A stretch of 64,000 nucleotides of DNA from Zanthoxylum bungeanum (GCA_019454045.1 SKCR01001888.1:1-64000), one strand, 5' to 3'; positions 11,610 to 23,912 are shown, counted from the first letter of the stretch. A program made the numbers and translations. The notes: a model not told the origin generated them from the sequence alone.

Positions 11610-12650
11610 AAATTTACTCTTGCAGCTTCTCCTTCACGTCGCATCTAACCTTTGCTGTTTTCTTGCACGTCGTATCACGCTGCACCCACAGTAAGCCATG
11701 CATTTAGTAGGTTTTTGTCGCAATCTTTTGAGATAGATTCCTGGTCATGGCTGGCATTGTCACATTCACAGTTAGTCTAGTCTAAGTTTATAGTGGTTGT
11801 AGGGTTAGCTTTTCTTCATATTTTTGTTAAATTAATTCGGATTTATGTCGTCTAAGCCACAGCAGAGTACATCGGGTTAGGCTTTTGTTAAAAAAAAATT
11901 GCTTTCTAATAGATAAATGTAACAGATTCAGAAACTGGTATCGGCAAAGAAGACCTATCTTTTGACTACTGTCATCAGAAGAATGGATATGGATTGGAAT
12001 CGGAATGAGATGAAATCGAAATGAGAATAGTTATTATTTCGTTGCAGGAGTTGAAACTTGTAAGTAGAATATATTTCTATTGATGTGTTTATTTTATTTA
12101 ATAAATAAGTTATAAAAATATCCTTAATTTTATTAGTTGTTCATTATTATTTTATTTAGTTAATTTTGGGAATAAGATTTGCATTTCTAAATTTGTGGAT
12201 CAACCCATTCCCATTTCCATAATTCCACTAACAATTAGTAAACACCCCCGTGTGATTCGCTGCAAGAGTAAACTCCATCAAAAATATCATTACATGTGTG
12301 AGAATCTAATGTCATGAAAATCTAACTCCAAAATATTCATCTAATTTCATTTCTCAAATATCTATTTGATTATTTATATAGTAAATTGAATAGTGAAAAA
12401 ATAAATTCTCTTCCATAAGAATTTTCAAAAAAAAAAAAATGATGAACATTAAAAAGTACACATTTATTAAAAGAAAAATTAATCAGTTTATACTTGTAGT
12501 TTCATAATCCCCTAAAATTAGTACATTTGTTAAAAAAATAATTATATTTATGTTTATTGTGATTTTTATCTTTATGTAGGTGAAATAATATTTTCGATGC
12601 ATAACTAGAAAAATGGACTTGACATTTGGATTTTGGAGGCCAAAAATTTA
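11610..12650. other. 3' end and downstream flank of the PDS5-like gene
   Basis: The 3' untranslated region starts after the TGA at 11607-11609. A canonical AATAAA polyadenylation signal is not obvious; AGATAAATG near 11910 is a candidate. At about 11985-12250 a GGAATCGGAATGAG-type stretch is matched by CATTCCCATTTCC in inverted orientation near 12205, ending in AGTAAACACCCCC. This may be another decayed small DNA transposon, but its left end is not clear. No second gene is visible. Confidence 0.4.
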
Positions 12651-12653
12651 AAA

Positions 12654-13656
12654 GGGCGTTCTAACAGTGTACAAATTCAGAAATTCCAACTCTGTATAAT
12701 TTTCGTATTTTGGTCATAACTTTTTACTTCAATATCGGATTGAAGTGATTCCAGTTCCAAATGAAAGAACACTCAAAGATCTACAACTTTGCCGTTATTA
12801 GTTTTTCTAATTCTGAATTTTCAAGACCGAAATTGATGAAAAATCAAAGTATGTTATATGTAATTATTAAAGTCAAATTAAAAAAATATATATAATAATA
12901 AATGGAAGATGACAATTTCTCCATTAAACTTGGTGGAGAAATTGATGGAGAAAATGGTGGAGAAGATGATGGAGAAAGCTTGCAAAAATGCAAGCGATGG
13001 TTTACTCAGTTTGGATTCCATAGTTTTCTGTGAAAATTTATAGATTTTTAACTCTTGTGTGTTTTTTTTTTTTTAAAAACTTTCTTGTATTTTCTTTTTC
13101 TTTCAGCAATAAAAATTATGTGTGTTTTTATTCAAAATTATGAGTAGAAAAACTAATAAACGGGCGTTCTAACAGTGTACAAATTCAGAAATTCCAACTC
13201 TGTATAATTTTCGTATTTTGGTCATAACTTTTTACTTCAATATCGGATTGAAGTGATTCCAGTTCCAAATGAAAGAACACTCAAAGATCTACAACTTTAC
13301 CGTTTATTAGTTTTTCTAATTCTGAAGTTTTCAAGACCGAAATTGATGAAAAATTCAAAGTATGTTATATGTAATTATTAAAGTCAAATTAAAAATAGAT
13401 ATATATAATAATAATGGAAGATGACAATTTCTCCATTAAACTTGGTGGAGAAATTGATGGAGAAAATGGTGGAGAAGATGATGGAGAAATCTTGCAAAAA
13501 TGCAAGCGATGGTTCCTCAGTTTGGATTCCATAGTTTTCTGTGAAAATTTATGGATTTTTAACTCTTGTGTGTTTTTTTTTTTTAAAAGCTTTCTTGTAT
13601 TTTCTTTTTCTTTCAGCAATAAAAATTATGTGTGTTTTATCAAAATTATGAGTAGT
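12654..13656. repeat. 508-bp tandem duplication
   Basis: Copy 1 (12654-13146) and copy 2 (13162-13656) both begin GGGCGTTCTAACAGTG and run to ATTATGAGTAG, with a start-to-start offset of 508 bp and only scattered differences. Part of each copy (TCATAACTTTTTACT, then ATATCGGATTGAAG, then CAAAGATCTACAACTTT) is homologous in reverse orientation to 61470-61620 inside the solo LTR near the right end of the window. The unit is therefore probably retrotransposon LTR material that was later duplicated. A short open frame in each copy (13414-13659 in copy 2) has no recognisable product. Confidence 0.85.
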
Positions 13657-13659
13657 TAA

Positions 13660-15600
13660 TTTCTTTCTATTGGGGTAAAGGTGAAACTTTTAAAATGAAA
13701 ATATAGATTCATCTCACTTATATTATAATATAAAATTATAATCTAATGATTAATACTTAATTTAAATATGAATTAATTATTGACAAATTTTTTTACCGCC
13801 TACATGCTGGTTATTTATTTGGTATAATTGAGTACCTAACTGAACTTGTTATAAACCAAACGTTATCACCTCTTTTATGGCTGGTTTGATATATTTTGGC
13901 ATAATTAATTCATGAAATAAATTAATTAGATAACAATGACAATTTATATATTATAAAAAGTGAGATTTCTAAATTTAATATTAAAAGTGGATCCCTTAAC
14001 CCCGATATTTTATTTTATTGTTGCAATCCAATTTAAAATTTTCCAATTACTTTAAAATAATTCAATCTTTTTCTTTTCACTCAAATTGTTATTTTATCCT
14101 ATTAAATTTATTCCCTGTAGATTGACCCCGGTCTTACCGGGTTATTTTATTACTTCGACACTCTTATACTTGGGAGTAAAAGAATCACTTTTTAAGCATG
14201 TCAATAAGGTTATCTTTTTTTTTAATCAAATTGAAGGGACTCACTTTAATTATATGATTTTAATAGATAAAAATAATTTAAAATAATAATGATCATTTGA
14301 TATAAAAAATATAATATTAGATAATATTAATAAATTTATATTAGTTTAATCAAATTGAATATGATTCATTTTAGTTATATTATTTTAATATATAAATAAT
14401 TAGTAGTAAATTCAACTACTACCACCACCAAAAATAAATAGGAGGATTAAATTATTATATATTTCTAACCCTAAATATTATTTGGAGGGAGATACATTGT
14501 TCTTCAATATTGAATAGTGAGGAGAAATCTCATTTGAAAAATCTCATTTAGAACCAATTATGATGATGTGGCTCTTCTATTAAACAACTAAATATCATTT
14601 AGTGAGTCTTTTGAAGATGTTCTAAGATGTTTAAACCTCCTTTGCACATTTTAGAAATGGACATCTAGACTTTTTTTCTATTAGTGAATTTTGTTTATTT
14701 TAGTGAAAGATAAAAGATGTTATAGTATTCATTATTCTAAAAAAACGTTAGGCGTATGGTGGGAGAGCGTATGGCTCCTAGGCCTTCTAGGTAACACCTA
14801 GACGGATGGACTATGAAGTGTTAGGTAATTTTATTCTATTTTGAATGATGCAATTCTATCCAAACTATAATATGTAAAGACATAAGAATGAATGTATTTT
14901 ATTTAATAAGATTATATTGGACATGACGATATGAAATTGAAAAGTTCTAATAATTTTCGTTAAAAAAAAAAACATCAATTTTATCATAATGATGATCATA
15001 TATGTGATTATCTTAATTCATTGTATTTAGCAGACTTCTATATCATTTTAATTTATTCTTTAATTAACTGGGTATGATTTTGTATTTATTACATTTCGTA
15101 AACCTTATATTTTGGGAATGAGTCGAATGAATAGTTGGGAATGCTAGCATGATACAATGAAATCTGTTCATAAGATTCTCTTGTTTGTTAGTTCATGACC
15201 TGAACGATTAGTATGCAAATTCATAAAAGTTATGAATTAATTGTTCACTTGAGAACTAATGGAAATAAATGATAAAAATGTAATTGGAGAGGTTAACAGA
15301 TTTGTACCTAACTCCTTTACGAATCTTTTATGGAGGATCATTGCATAAGTAATAACTATATCAATGGACAAATACTTTGAGTAATCAATTTTATAATTCT
15401 GAGAGTGCAATTCTAGGTATTTAGTGGAGTGATTCCAGAATTAATAATTTCTTTTGATTAATAAAAGAGTTTAGAATGAATCAACGAAATTGTTAGAGCT
15501 TAGAATTAGAGATCCATTGTCGCTCAATCACTATTCGAACGATAATAATTGGGAATATTAAAATAATTGTGAATTATTTAAATAAGTGTGAATTATTTTA
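13660..15600. other. Unassigned AT-rich intergenic DNA
   Basis: No gene or clear element boundary. A short word cluster at 14755-14815 (GTATGGCTCCTAGGCCTTCT, ACACCTAGACGG) looks like CTAGG-type repeat debris. From about 15000 to 15600 the sequence resembles a decayed copia LTR or leader, which might belong with the gag remnant at 18629, but no ends could be identified. Confidence 0.4.
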
Positions 15601-15649
15601 CATTCTAATAATTCGAGATAACGCTTGTTTAAAATTAGGGCAAAAGGTT

Positions 15650-15970
15650 ATAAGAGAGGTATCAAAGAGAAGGGAGCGAGGGAGGAAGTTAGGAAAAGGA
15701 ATAGGAAACGAAGGGGAGGAAGGAAAGGGGAATGGAAGGAGATAAGAGGGGGGAAAAGGGTGAAAAGGAGAGGGAAGGAAGGAGCTTGGAGAAGGATAAG
15801 AGAAAGAGATAGGGGGGGAGGGGAGGGGGGGAAAAGAAAAAAGGAGAGGGGGGGGGAGGGATTTTAGGGATTTAGGGAGGGGAAGAGGGGAGACAGCCAA
15901 AACAAAAAAGACAGAGGGCTAGCAGCAGCAAGGACGGGAGAGGGAGCTAGGGGGGAAAGGGAACGGAAAG
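15650..15970 (+). repeat. Polypurine GGGA-rich tract
   Basis: About 300 bp in which the + strand is overwhelmingly A and G (for example AGGGGGGGAGGGGAGGGGGG at 15810-15830), with only a few T and C. It runs directly into the GAA microsatellite. Such mirror-like homopurine runs can form triplex or G-rich structures in vitro. The open frames on either strand here are compositional artefacts. Confidence 0.85.
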
Positions 15971-16000
15971 GAAGAAGAAGAAGAAGAAGAAGAAGAAGAA

Positions 16001-16031
<31 letters not shown>

Positions 16032-16507
16032 AAGGAAGAAGAAGAAGAAGAATAATAAGAAGAAGAAGAAGAGAAGAAGAAGAATAAGAAAAGAATAAGT
16101 AAGAAGAAAAGAAGAAGAAGAAGAATAAGAAGAATAAGAAGAAGAAGAAGAATAAGAAAAAGAAGAAGAAGAAGAAGAAGAAGAATCATAGAAGAAGAAG
16201 AATAAGAATAAGAAGAAGAATAATGAAGAAGAATAAGAATAATAAGAAGAATAGAAGAAGAAGAATAATAAGAAGAATAAGAAGAATAAGAAGAAGAAGA
16301 AGAAGAATAATAAGAATAATAAGAATAAGAATAATAATAATAATAAGAAGAATAATAAGAATGTAAAAAATAAGAATAAGAATAAGAATAATAATAATCA
16401 TAGAAGAAGTTACTGAAATAAGAATAATAATAATAATAATAAGAATAATAAGAATAATAATAATAATATAAGAAGAATAATAATATAATAATAAGAATTA
16501 AGAAGAA

Positions 16508-16554
<47 letters not shown>

Positions 16555-16585
16555 TAATAATAATAATCATAATAATAAATAATAC

Positions 16586-16682
<97 letters not shown>

Positions 16683-16699
16683 TAATAATAATAATAATA

Positions 16700-16758
<59 letters not shown>

Positions 16759-16769
16759 TAATAATAATG
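15971..16769. repeat. Giant GAA-to-AAT trinucleotide microsatellite
   Basis: About 800 bp of trinucleotide repeat. It begins as nearly pure GAA/AAG (15971-16200), becomes a mix of AAG and AAT (16200-16500), and finishes as almost pure AAT (16510-16769). The gradient suggests AAG to AAT point changes spread by replication slippage. Long minus-strand frames of Leu, Ile, Tyr and Ser across it are not genes. Confidence 0.95.
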
Positions 16770-18628
16770 ACAACGTGTGTGCTAAAAAAAGTTTTTTTTT
16801 TTTGTTATCTCATGTATTGAGCACACAAATCATACACAAAATTATAGTGTTCTTAGTAATTATTTTAAGACCCCACACGTGCCGTGAATGTGATAAGGAG
16901 ATAAGATGAGGAAGATCGTGGTTCAAAGAATCATGATTCAAATAAATTCATATCTCAATATATATTTTCTTCTTAAGATCTAATTAATATTTCATTAATA
17001 TATTAGAAAATACGGATCCAGTTGTTCATGTTCATGCAAATAAAATATATAAATGAACATATTTTCACTGCGCATAAACTTTGAAAACCAACAAATGACA
17101 TCACAAGGTTCGTATTTATTATAATATATTAATAAAAATGATTTATTGTAAATCATCATAATATGTATGTAAACGAGTAGACTGTGTATTTTTTTATCAT
17201 TATATATTTTATCACGTGATTATGGATGTATGAATATTAATCGTTAATTGTATGGTTGACTTTATGTTAGAATTTTAATTTTTGTTTTATGTATTGGATA
17301 TGTGAACCCAAAATTAAATGGGTATTTTTTTCCTATAATTGTAAAATTATTTATAATTATATTTCGTTGGAGATCAAAATTAAGGCGAATGATGAAAGAT
17401 GAAAGATGATATTATATATGATATAATTTTTTTTTTTTTTTTACTGCACTGTGCGAGACCGTCCAGCAACTCGCTGCACAGACGCAACAATAATTTTTTT
17501 TAAAAAAATTCTTTTATGATAGTCACATGAAGGAGATTTATGGTTACCCCAAATTTGAATATTAGTGTAATTTTTATTTATTGATGGTTTATAATTTTAG
17601 AAATACCCAAATTGTCAACTCGGTTAATATCCAATTTATTTATTTTATGTGAATTATAAGTTATTTATACTTATGCATATTTTAAATTTCATATACAATT
17701 AGCACAAATGTCTACTCTTGCATTATAACATGCCATACATACATGTGCATTTTCATAAATTTATTTATAATATTAAATAGTTTCTAATTGGATTAAAAAC
17801 TACTTTAGAATTTTATCGATTAGTCGATTAAATAAAATAAAATTTTAATTAATTTTAAATCATTAAAGTTTATAAAATTATAAAATTTAGTCATAAGCAT
17901 TTATAATGAATCGATTATTAAAAATAGCTTAGATATTTCATAATGAATTTAAATTTTATTGATAAAGCGGGTAATTTATTATGAAATAATTAACTTGGTA
18001 GTTGAAAACATTTAATATTGATTTGTTGGTCTTTTCATTAGATTAACAGAACATTAGATGTTTTACATATAAATCATTAAACTTGAAATAATTAGTGGGA
18101 GCGGGTAGTTTGTAAAAACGTCACTTGATCTCTACCGTTAGTGCAACATCGTGAAATCTAAGTAAGGTTTCGTGATGACTTTAGTTCATCCTCTCTAAGG
18201 GAAGTGTTCACTTATGTTAATATCAATGTTGTTCTTCTTATGCTATGATTTATAAAATGTATTTCATAATTAACTTACCCTATGCTGGTTATTATGAGTT
18301 AAATTTTAAGAATCCGAAACGGTGGGTTACACTCATAAGACTGTAATTTATCGTGTTAATTATATTTAGACCAAAAATCGATTATTAATAAATTTTGAAA
18401 ATATGAGATATTTTGAATAAAATTATTAATTGAGATTATTTCTATTTTAATAAGGTATTGTGATCGACCCTAAGGCAACACAATATGCTTATTAAATTTT
18501 CGAGGCTATAATAGCGCATATTTTTTTAGTGTTTTGCATTTGCATTATGCATCATGATTACCATGCGAAATTAAAATTTGAATATTATGCACAAAATAAT
18601 TTAGAATACTTTTTATTATCTCTGAAAT
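16770..18628. other. AT-rich stretch, possible copia leader
   Basis: No coding region. The 3' half (about 18040-18600) lies just upstream of a copia gag remnant and may be that element's untranslated leader. A short pair of inverted GC words (GAGACCGTCCAGCAACTCGC at 17455) suggests a further small inserted element, without usable ends. Confidence 0.35.
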
Positions 18629-19330
18629 ATGTCAAACCCAATCCAATCAATGTCTGCTACTAAAAAACTAACTGGTGATAATTTAGCTAAGTGGAAGAAT
18701 GACATGAATGTAACACTTGTGCTGGATAACCTAAAGTTTATCTTGATAGAGGAATGTCCTCCAGTACCTGCTAAGAATGTCAATAAAAATATTAAAGATG
18801 CCTATGAAAATTGGGTTCGAGCAAATGACAAAACTCGTTGTTATTTGATTGCCTCCATGTTCGACGTGCTTAAAACGAAGATTGAAAAGACATAGACTGC
18901 TTATGAGATAATTGAGTCTCTACAAGGCATGTTCTGTAGACCTTCTTATTAAGCCAAACATGAAGCAGTCATGAACTCTAAAATGGAAGTTGGAACCCCT
19001 ATTCGTGAACATGTGCTAATGATGATTAGTACGATTCATGAAGCTGGAATCAATGGGGCAACTATAGATGAAGACATACAAGTGGACATGATTTTGGAAA
19101 GCCTTAGCCCATAATTTCTTTAGTTCAAAAGAAATTACTTTATGGGCAAGTTGAGGTATAATTTGACTCAATTGCTTAACAAACTCACTACCTTTGAGTC
19201 TATTTCTGTGGTGAACCTTCTCCCTCCAACTCTTCTTCAAGAAGAGGAAGAGAAACAATGAGAAAGGTAAGAGTTCAGGAATTGGGAAAATGGCAGGAAA
19301 CAATAGCAAAATGAACAAGTCAAACAACTG
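18629..19330 (+). pseudogene. Ty1/copia gag remnant
   Basis: The reading frame from the ATG at 18629 matches the N-terminal part of copia Gag (UBN2-type): LTGDNLAKWKNDMNVTL, then EECPPVPAKN, ENWVRANDKTRCYLIASM and, after stops, REHVLMMISTIHEAGINGAT, ILESLSP and LLNKLTTFES. In-frame stops occur at the end of the first 88 residues (TAG at 18893), in RPSY-stop (about 18950) and in SLSP-stop (about 19113). The zinc knuckle, protease, integrase and RT are missing; after 19330 the sequence changes to LTR-like DNA. Gag normally forms the particle that packages the element's RNA. This copy is dead. Confidence 0.8.
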
Positions 19331-19347
19331 ATGAACACTAAAAGTGT

Positions 19348-20340
19348 TGTAACATCCTTAATCCGGGAACGTTATCGGCATATGAAAAATTCCACTGCCA
19401 CCTAAGCCTCTGACTGAAACCGGAATTCAACCATTCTGATGTGATCTAGAATGAGCTATGTTTGTTGGGCCAAGTTAATTTGAAGTTGTGGCTGATTGCA
19501 TGGCTTGGTCAGATTATATATTTGGGCCTTTTTGGTGGATTTGGAAGATTCCTTGGGTTCTGGAGTTTGGTCCATGCATGAGACTTTATATGAAGGCTTT
19601 ATTATATTTAAAGCGGAGATTGGAATGAGTTTTGGACGTGCGTGGGCTGCCTTGATTGATTTTCGGCTTAATTTCCGAATGGTGTATTAGCAGTGGTGTG
19701 ATTTGCGCTGTCTTCGTATTTTAGACCTAACTTTCTCATCCGATGTCCGATTTTGGTGATTCAAGTTTCATTGGAAATATGACTCGTAGATCGATAATTT
19801 TTTAGCTTATATCAAAGTCTAGTTCGAACTCCTTCTTGGACAAAATGAGGACGCAAGATATCCCTACAGTTTTTATATTTTATATTTTTTTAATGTTATG
19901 TGTTTTTTAAGTGCTGGTCTGAACTTTAATTAAATTGCAAAGCCTATGCACGAAATTTTTAATTATTTTATGTGTTATTGAGTTTATTTTACTAGGATTT
20001 TATTATATTTGGGTAGAATTAGGGTTAGCCATCTATTTAAAGGGGGCATTATTCATTGTAATTGACAATTAACTAAGAACATTTTTTTTTACAAAACAAA
20101 GTGACTTGTGTCATCTTGAGGGAGTGGATTATTCCTTGGTTCTACGGAACAAAAGCTTATCAACGTGTGGCAAGCGTTGTAGTGCTGTCTCTCTGTTCAA
20201 GATTCTTCAAAGAAATAAAGAAATGTTCTTAACGGCAATGTCCTTTAAGGGTTGGACTTGATCTTGGAAGGATTTTAAACCTATTATCAAGAGATATCAA
20301 ATAATATTAACACTTTTTATACAATGAGGAAATTTCAACA
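19348..20340 (+). mobile_element. Possible LTR of a second retroelement
   Basis: It starts TGTAACATCC directly at the point where the gag remnant stops. It contains TTTCTCATCCGATGTCCGAT and TGATTCAAGTTTCATTGG, a word group often seen in plant LTRs, then a TATA-like TCTATTTAAAGGGGG at 20033 and a region rich in unpaired T and C. A clean right border and 5-bp duplication were not found, so this is a guess from composition and from the truncation of gag. Confidence 0.35.
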
Positions 20341-20670
20341 CAATTTTTTGATACAAATCCAGGCCCACACAAAATAATTATCTTCTTGCATCATTATTAA
20401 TAATTGAAATAGTTAAAATACAAATAAAATTAAAAGAATTAAGAATATTAATTAACAGTACTCAAATACAAAAAAATATATAAATAAATAATAATGATGT
20501 AAAAAAGTTATTTTATTACAAAGATAAATATGTAGAGGCACTAATAAATTGATTTTTTTTTAACCTCAAGAGGTGGGATGTTATAGAAATAGTAAGAATA
20601 GTTTCAAATAATATAAATATCAGGGGGAAGGTGGCAATTTCGCCAACCAATTTTAATGACTTAAAAAATA

Positions 20671-20678
20671 ATTGGGAA
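20671..20678. repeat. hAT target site duplication, left
   Basis: ATTGGGAA, identical to 23639-23646 on the right. Confidence 0.9.
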
Positions 20679-20888
20679 TAGACCCGGCCACGGTTCCTGT
20701 TCGGAAAACCGGAACCGAACCGGAAGGTTCCGGTTCCAACAGGTTCCTGGTTCCGGTTCCGGAACCGAACCGGAATGGGACCGGTTTGGTTGGGGTTCCA
20801 CCCCAACTCGAACCGGTCCGAACCGGTGGAACCGTACGGTTCCACCGGTTCGGACGGTTCCTGTTGGAACCGTAGGGTTCCAACAGGA

Positions 20889-20985
20889 ACCCTACGGCCC
20901 CCAACGGCTACTAGCCGTTAGGGGCCTAATTCCCCCAACGCACTAGCCGTTGGGGGATGCAGGGAGCCGTTTGGCTCCCTGCCAA
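20889..20985. repeat. Three consecutive short hairpins in the hAT 5' region
   Basis: Three stem-forming inverted repeats sit in a row: AACGGCTACTAGCCGTT at about 20903, CCCCCAACG matched by CGTTGGGGG at 20932-20957, and GGGAGCCGTTTGGCTCCC at about 20963. They lie between the GGTTCC-rich subterminal zone and the transposase start. Confidence 0.75.
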
Positions 20986-21243
20986 AAAAAAAAATTAAAA
21001 AAATTAAAAAAAATATTTTTTATTATATAAAATAAAAATTACTAATGTGCCCCTAATAACGGTAATAAAACGGTTATATTTAGGGACATTTTTGGTATCA
21101 AAAAAATTATAAAATTCTATAAATATGATTAATTTTTCATAATTTCATCACACCACCAATTCTCAACTCTCTCATTTTCTATAAATCTCTTATTCGCAAT
21201 TATTCAATTTTCTTATTTTTCTTCCTAATTTCTCAAACGAAAA

Positions 21244-23303
21244 ATGGCAAGCTCATCTGAGAACATTATGTCAAATATGCCAACCCAAGAGAGCGGTCCT
21301 AGTGTCAGTGCACAATCACGGAGAAGAGAAGTTAAGGCTCGGTCCTCAGATATTTTCAAAATTCATTTTACTTTGGAACGCCTAGAAGATGGTTCACAAC
21401 GAGCAATTTGCAACTATTGTGGGGTTATCTATAAATTTTCAGGTGGATACGGCAATATGATCAAGCACATGGAAAAGCATCATCCGGTTGAATTTGGCAT
21501 TGATACGACGCGGACTCAAATGGCCAGGTATGCATCATCTAGTAGAGGTACGAGTAGTGTTGATTTATTTAAATATTCTGATGCAAAAAATAGAGAAGAA
21601 TTTGCGAAATTAACTTGTATAGCACATCTTTCTTTAAGCTTTGGTGAAAAACTTCATTTTACTAATTACGTGCATAATGCTTTAAACCCTGCTTGCATGT
21701 AGAATGTCTCGAAACACAACAAAACGTCATATTTTCAAATTATATAAAGATGGTAAAATTATTTTAAATGAAATATTTAAAGAGATGAAATGTCGTATTT
21801 CTATATGTTCTGATATTTGGAGTGACCATTGGCAAACACACTCATACATGGGTGTGACTTGTCATTGAATTGATGCATCATTTACCATGCAAAAAAGACT
21901 TATTGCATTTAGAGTTTTTGATGACCCACATACTGCACAAAATATTTATAGAATGATGAAGGTAATTTTTGATGAATATGGTTTAGTAGAAAAAATTTTA
22001 ACAATTGGATTTGATAATGCATCTGCAAATACTGCATCCATTAATGATTTAAAATCCTTATGTGAACCAAATTTAGGGGGTCGATTTTTTCATATTCGTT
22101 GTACATGTCATGTCCTAAACTTATGTGTGCAAGACGGTTTAAAATTATTATCTCATTTCCTTGATCCAATTAAAATGGCACTTAATTGTATTTGGTCATA
22201 TTCTCAAGTTAGGAGAGAATGACCAAGTTTTGTAAAATAAATGGTATTAAACCGATTAAATTTTCTAGAGATGTTCCAACACGTTGGAATTCTACTTATT
22301 TTCTTTTATGTCAAGCATTTCAATACAAACAAATGCATTATGTAGTTTTTTTTCTCAACATGTTCAAAATATCACACTTTATCCTAGTCAATGGGATATT
22401 TGTGAAATTTTTTTAGATATTTTAAGAGTTTTTAATGATGCTACTTTAGTTTTTAGCGGTGTTTATTATCCTACAACACATTTATTTCTTCTTGAGAGTT
22501 TGAATATTGTTGGCACTCTCGATGAGCATGTTGACAGTGACGACCCTAATGATCTTGTTTTGCTCGAAGCCATTACTGTTATGAAGGTAAAATGGTTGCA
22601 TTATTTTAGAGAAATTCCTTTACTTTATCTTATTGCTGCTGTTTTTGATCCTAGATTTAAATTAGAAGGTTTGAATGGTGGTTTACAAGCTTACTATGGT
22701 TATTTAGGAATATTAGATGACATTGATATTACGAGCATAATGACGAAATTAAGAAGTGATTTAATTATTTTATTTAATGATTATATTGTAAGATATAACT
22801 TAGGAACATTAGGTCAATCTAGTAGTAGCGAACCGGTAATTCAAACAAGACTTAGCGCAGGGGATCGTTGGTTATTGCAACGAAATAAAAAATCTAGGGA
22901 TATGACAACTAATAATCCTGAATTAGATAATTATTTATCTACAAATTTTGAGTTTTCTAATGAAAGTTTATGCAGTAAAATTTTTAAAATCCTTGAATGG
23001 TGGAACCGGCATCAAAATATATATCCTGTTTTATCTATTATTGCTAAAGAGATCTTGGCAGCACATATTTCCACCGTTGCGGTTGAGCAAGCCTTCAGCT
23101 TGGGAGGTAATATATTGGAAGCTAGGCGAACTTCATTACATCAAAGCACTCTAGAAGCAACAGCTTGTGTGGATGATTGGACTCGAGCTGATCTGAGACA
23201 ACAAGAAGATGCCCCCGATGATTGTGAAGATTTGTTCGATAATGCTTCTGCAACAAGTGCAAGCGGAACCGGAGCCGAAGGATCAACTGATAATGATGAT
23301 TGA
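21244..23303 (+). pseudogene. hAT transposase, BED finger and C-terminal dimerisation domain, disrupted
   Basis: hAT transposases cut and paste their element. The first frame (21244-21702) carries a BED zinc finger: CNYCG, then HMEKHH. The RNase H-like core follows with CSDIWSDHW and GFDNASANT, which hold candidate catalytic Asp residues. The last frame (in use from about 22340 to the TGA at 23303) includes WWNRHQNIYPVLSIIAKEIL and AVEQAFSLGG, the family's C-terminal dimerisation region with the expected Glu. Breaks: TAG at 21700, TGA near 21866, a frame change near 22218 and another near 22340. The protein cannot be made in one piece without readthrough. Its position inside matching TIRs confirms the assignment. 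Confidence 0.9.
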
Positions 23304-23646
23304 TAATTGTAAAATTATAATTTACAAAGGGGATATGTCTAAAAGACTAAAACTTGTAATGGAACTACGTGAGCTTTGATTCCTCTCACCCTTGGAGGAT
23401 ACGTAGGCAACTTAAATTTTTAAAAATTTAAGCTCAAGCTCTTCAATGTAATAAATTTTTTTTATTTATAAATTTAATATCTTTTTTTTATTTTAATTAA
23501 TTAAAAAAAAGGAACCGAACTGGAACCGAACGGTTCGGTTCCGATTCGATTTTAGGTTCCGGTTCCACTTAAATGTGGAACCGGAAACCGGCCGGTTCGG
23601 TTCGGTTCCGAACCGAAACCGAACCGCCGCCGGGTCTAATTGGGAA

Positions 23647-23912
23647 TTGTCAAAAGGTCCATGGTTTTTATCATTTTATGGATTTTGTTATATTTTAGTT
23701 TTCAAGTGGTATATACTATCCTAAAGAGAGTGAGGAGAGTGGATTTTCATTTTGATGAATAAAATATCCATTTATTTAATGTGATAGATGTATTTTATTT
23801 TTCCTATCATTTTAATAAAAACTGAATATTTCTCAAAATATAAAATATTTGATCATAAAAAATATATATTGTTAATATACAAATAATAAGCTTTCATATG
23901 AGTACCATTATT
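23647..23912. other. AT-rich spacer between the hAT and Tat-like elements
   Basis: About 270 bp without reading frame or recognised repeat. Together with 20350-20670 it is the DNA into which the hAT element jumped; rejoining the two sides at ATTGGGAA gives continuous AT-rich sequence. Confidence 0.5.

Larger units (their letters stand above)
20679..23638 (+). mobile_element. hAT-superfamily DNA transposon, 2960 bp
   Basis: The terminal inverted repeat is TAGACCCGGC (left 20679-20688; right, inverted, 23629-23638) and continues imperfectly into GGTTC. The flanking 8 bases ATTGGGAA are identical on both sides (20671-20678 and 23639-23646), the 8-bp target duplication of hAT elements. Subterminal zones at 20690-20890 and 23510-23630 are packed with GGTTCCGG and AACCGAACC words, likely transposase binding sites. 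Inside is a decayed transposase gene on the + strand. Perfect TSDs suggest a fairly recent insertion despite the broken gene, so it may have moved using a transposase made elsewhere. Confidence 0.93.

Noticed and set aside
11149..11694. 181-residue + strand frame overlapping the PDS5 last exon
   Set aside because: Alternative phase of the Lys/Ser-rich tail; it is the frame reached if the 11084 acceptor is used without correction. The KSGKKRPRGSKG tail in the other phase fits the family better.
15947..16773. Long minus-strand frames of Ile, Leu, Tyr and Ser
   Set aside because: They are translations of the GAA/AAT microsatellite; no complex sequence, no start context, no family.
20516..20904. 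Gly/Asn/Arg/Thr/Pro-rich frames on both strands
   Set aside because: Produced by GGTTCCGG subterminal repeats of the hAT element.
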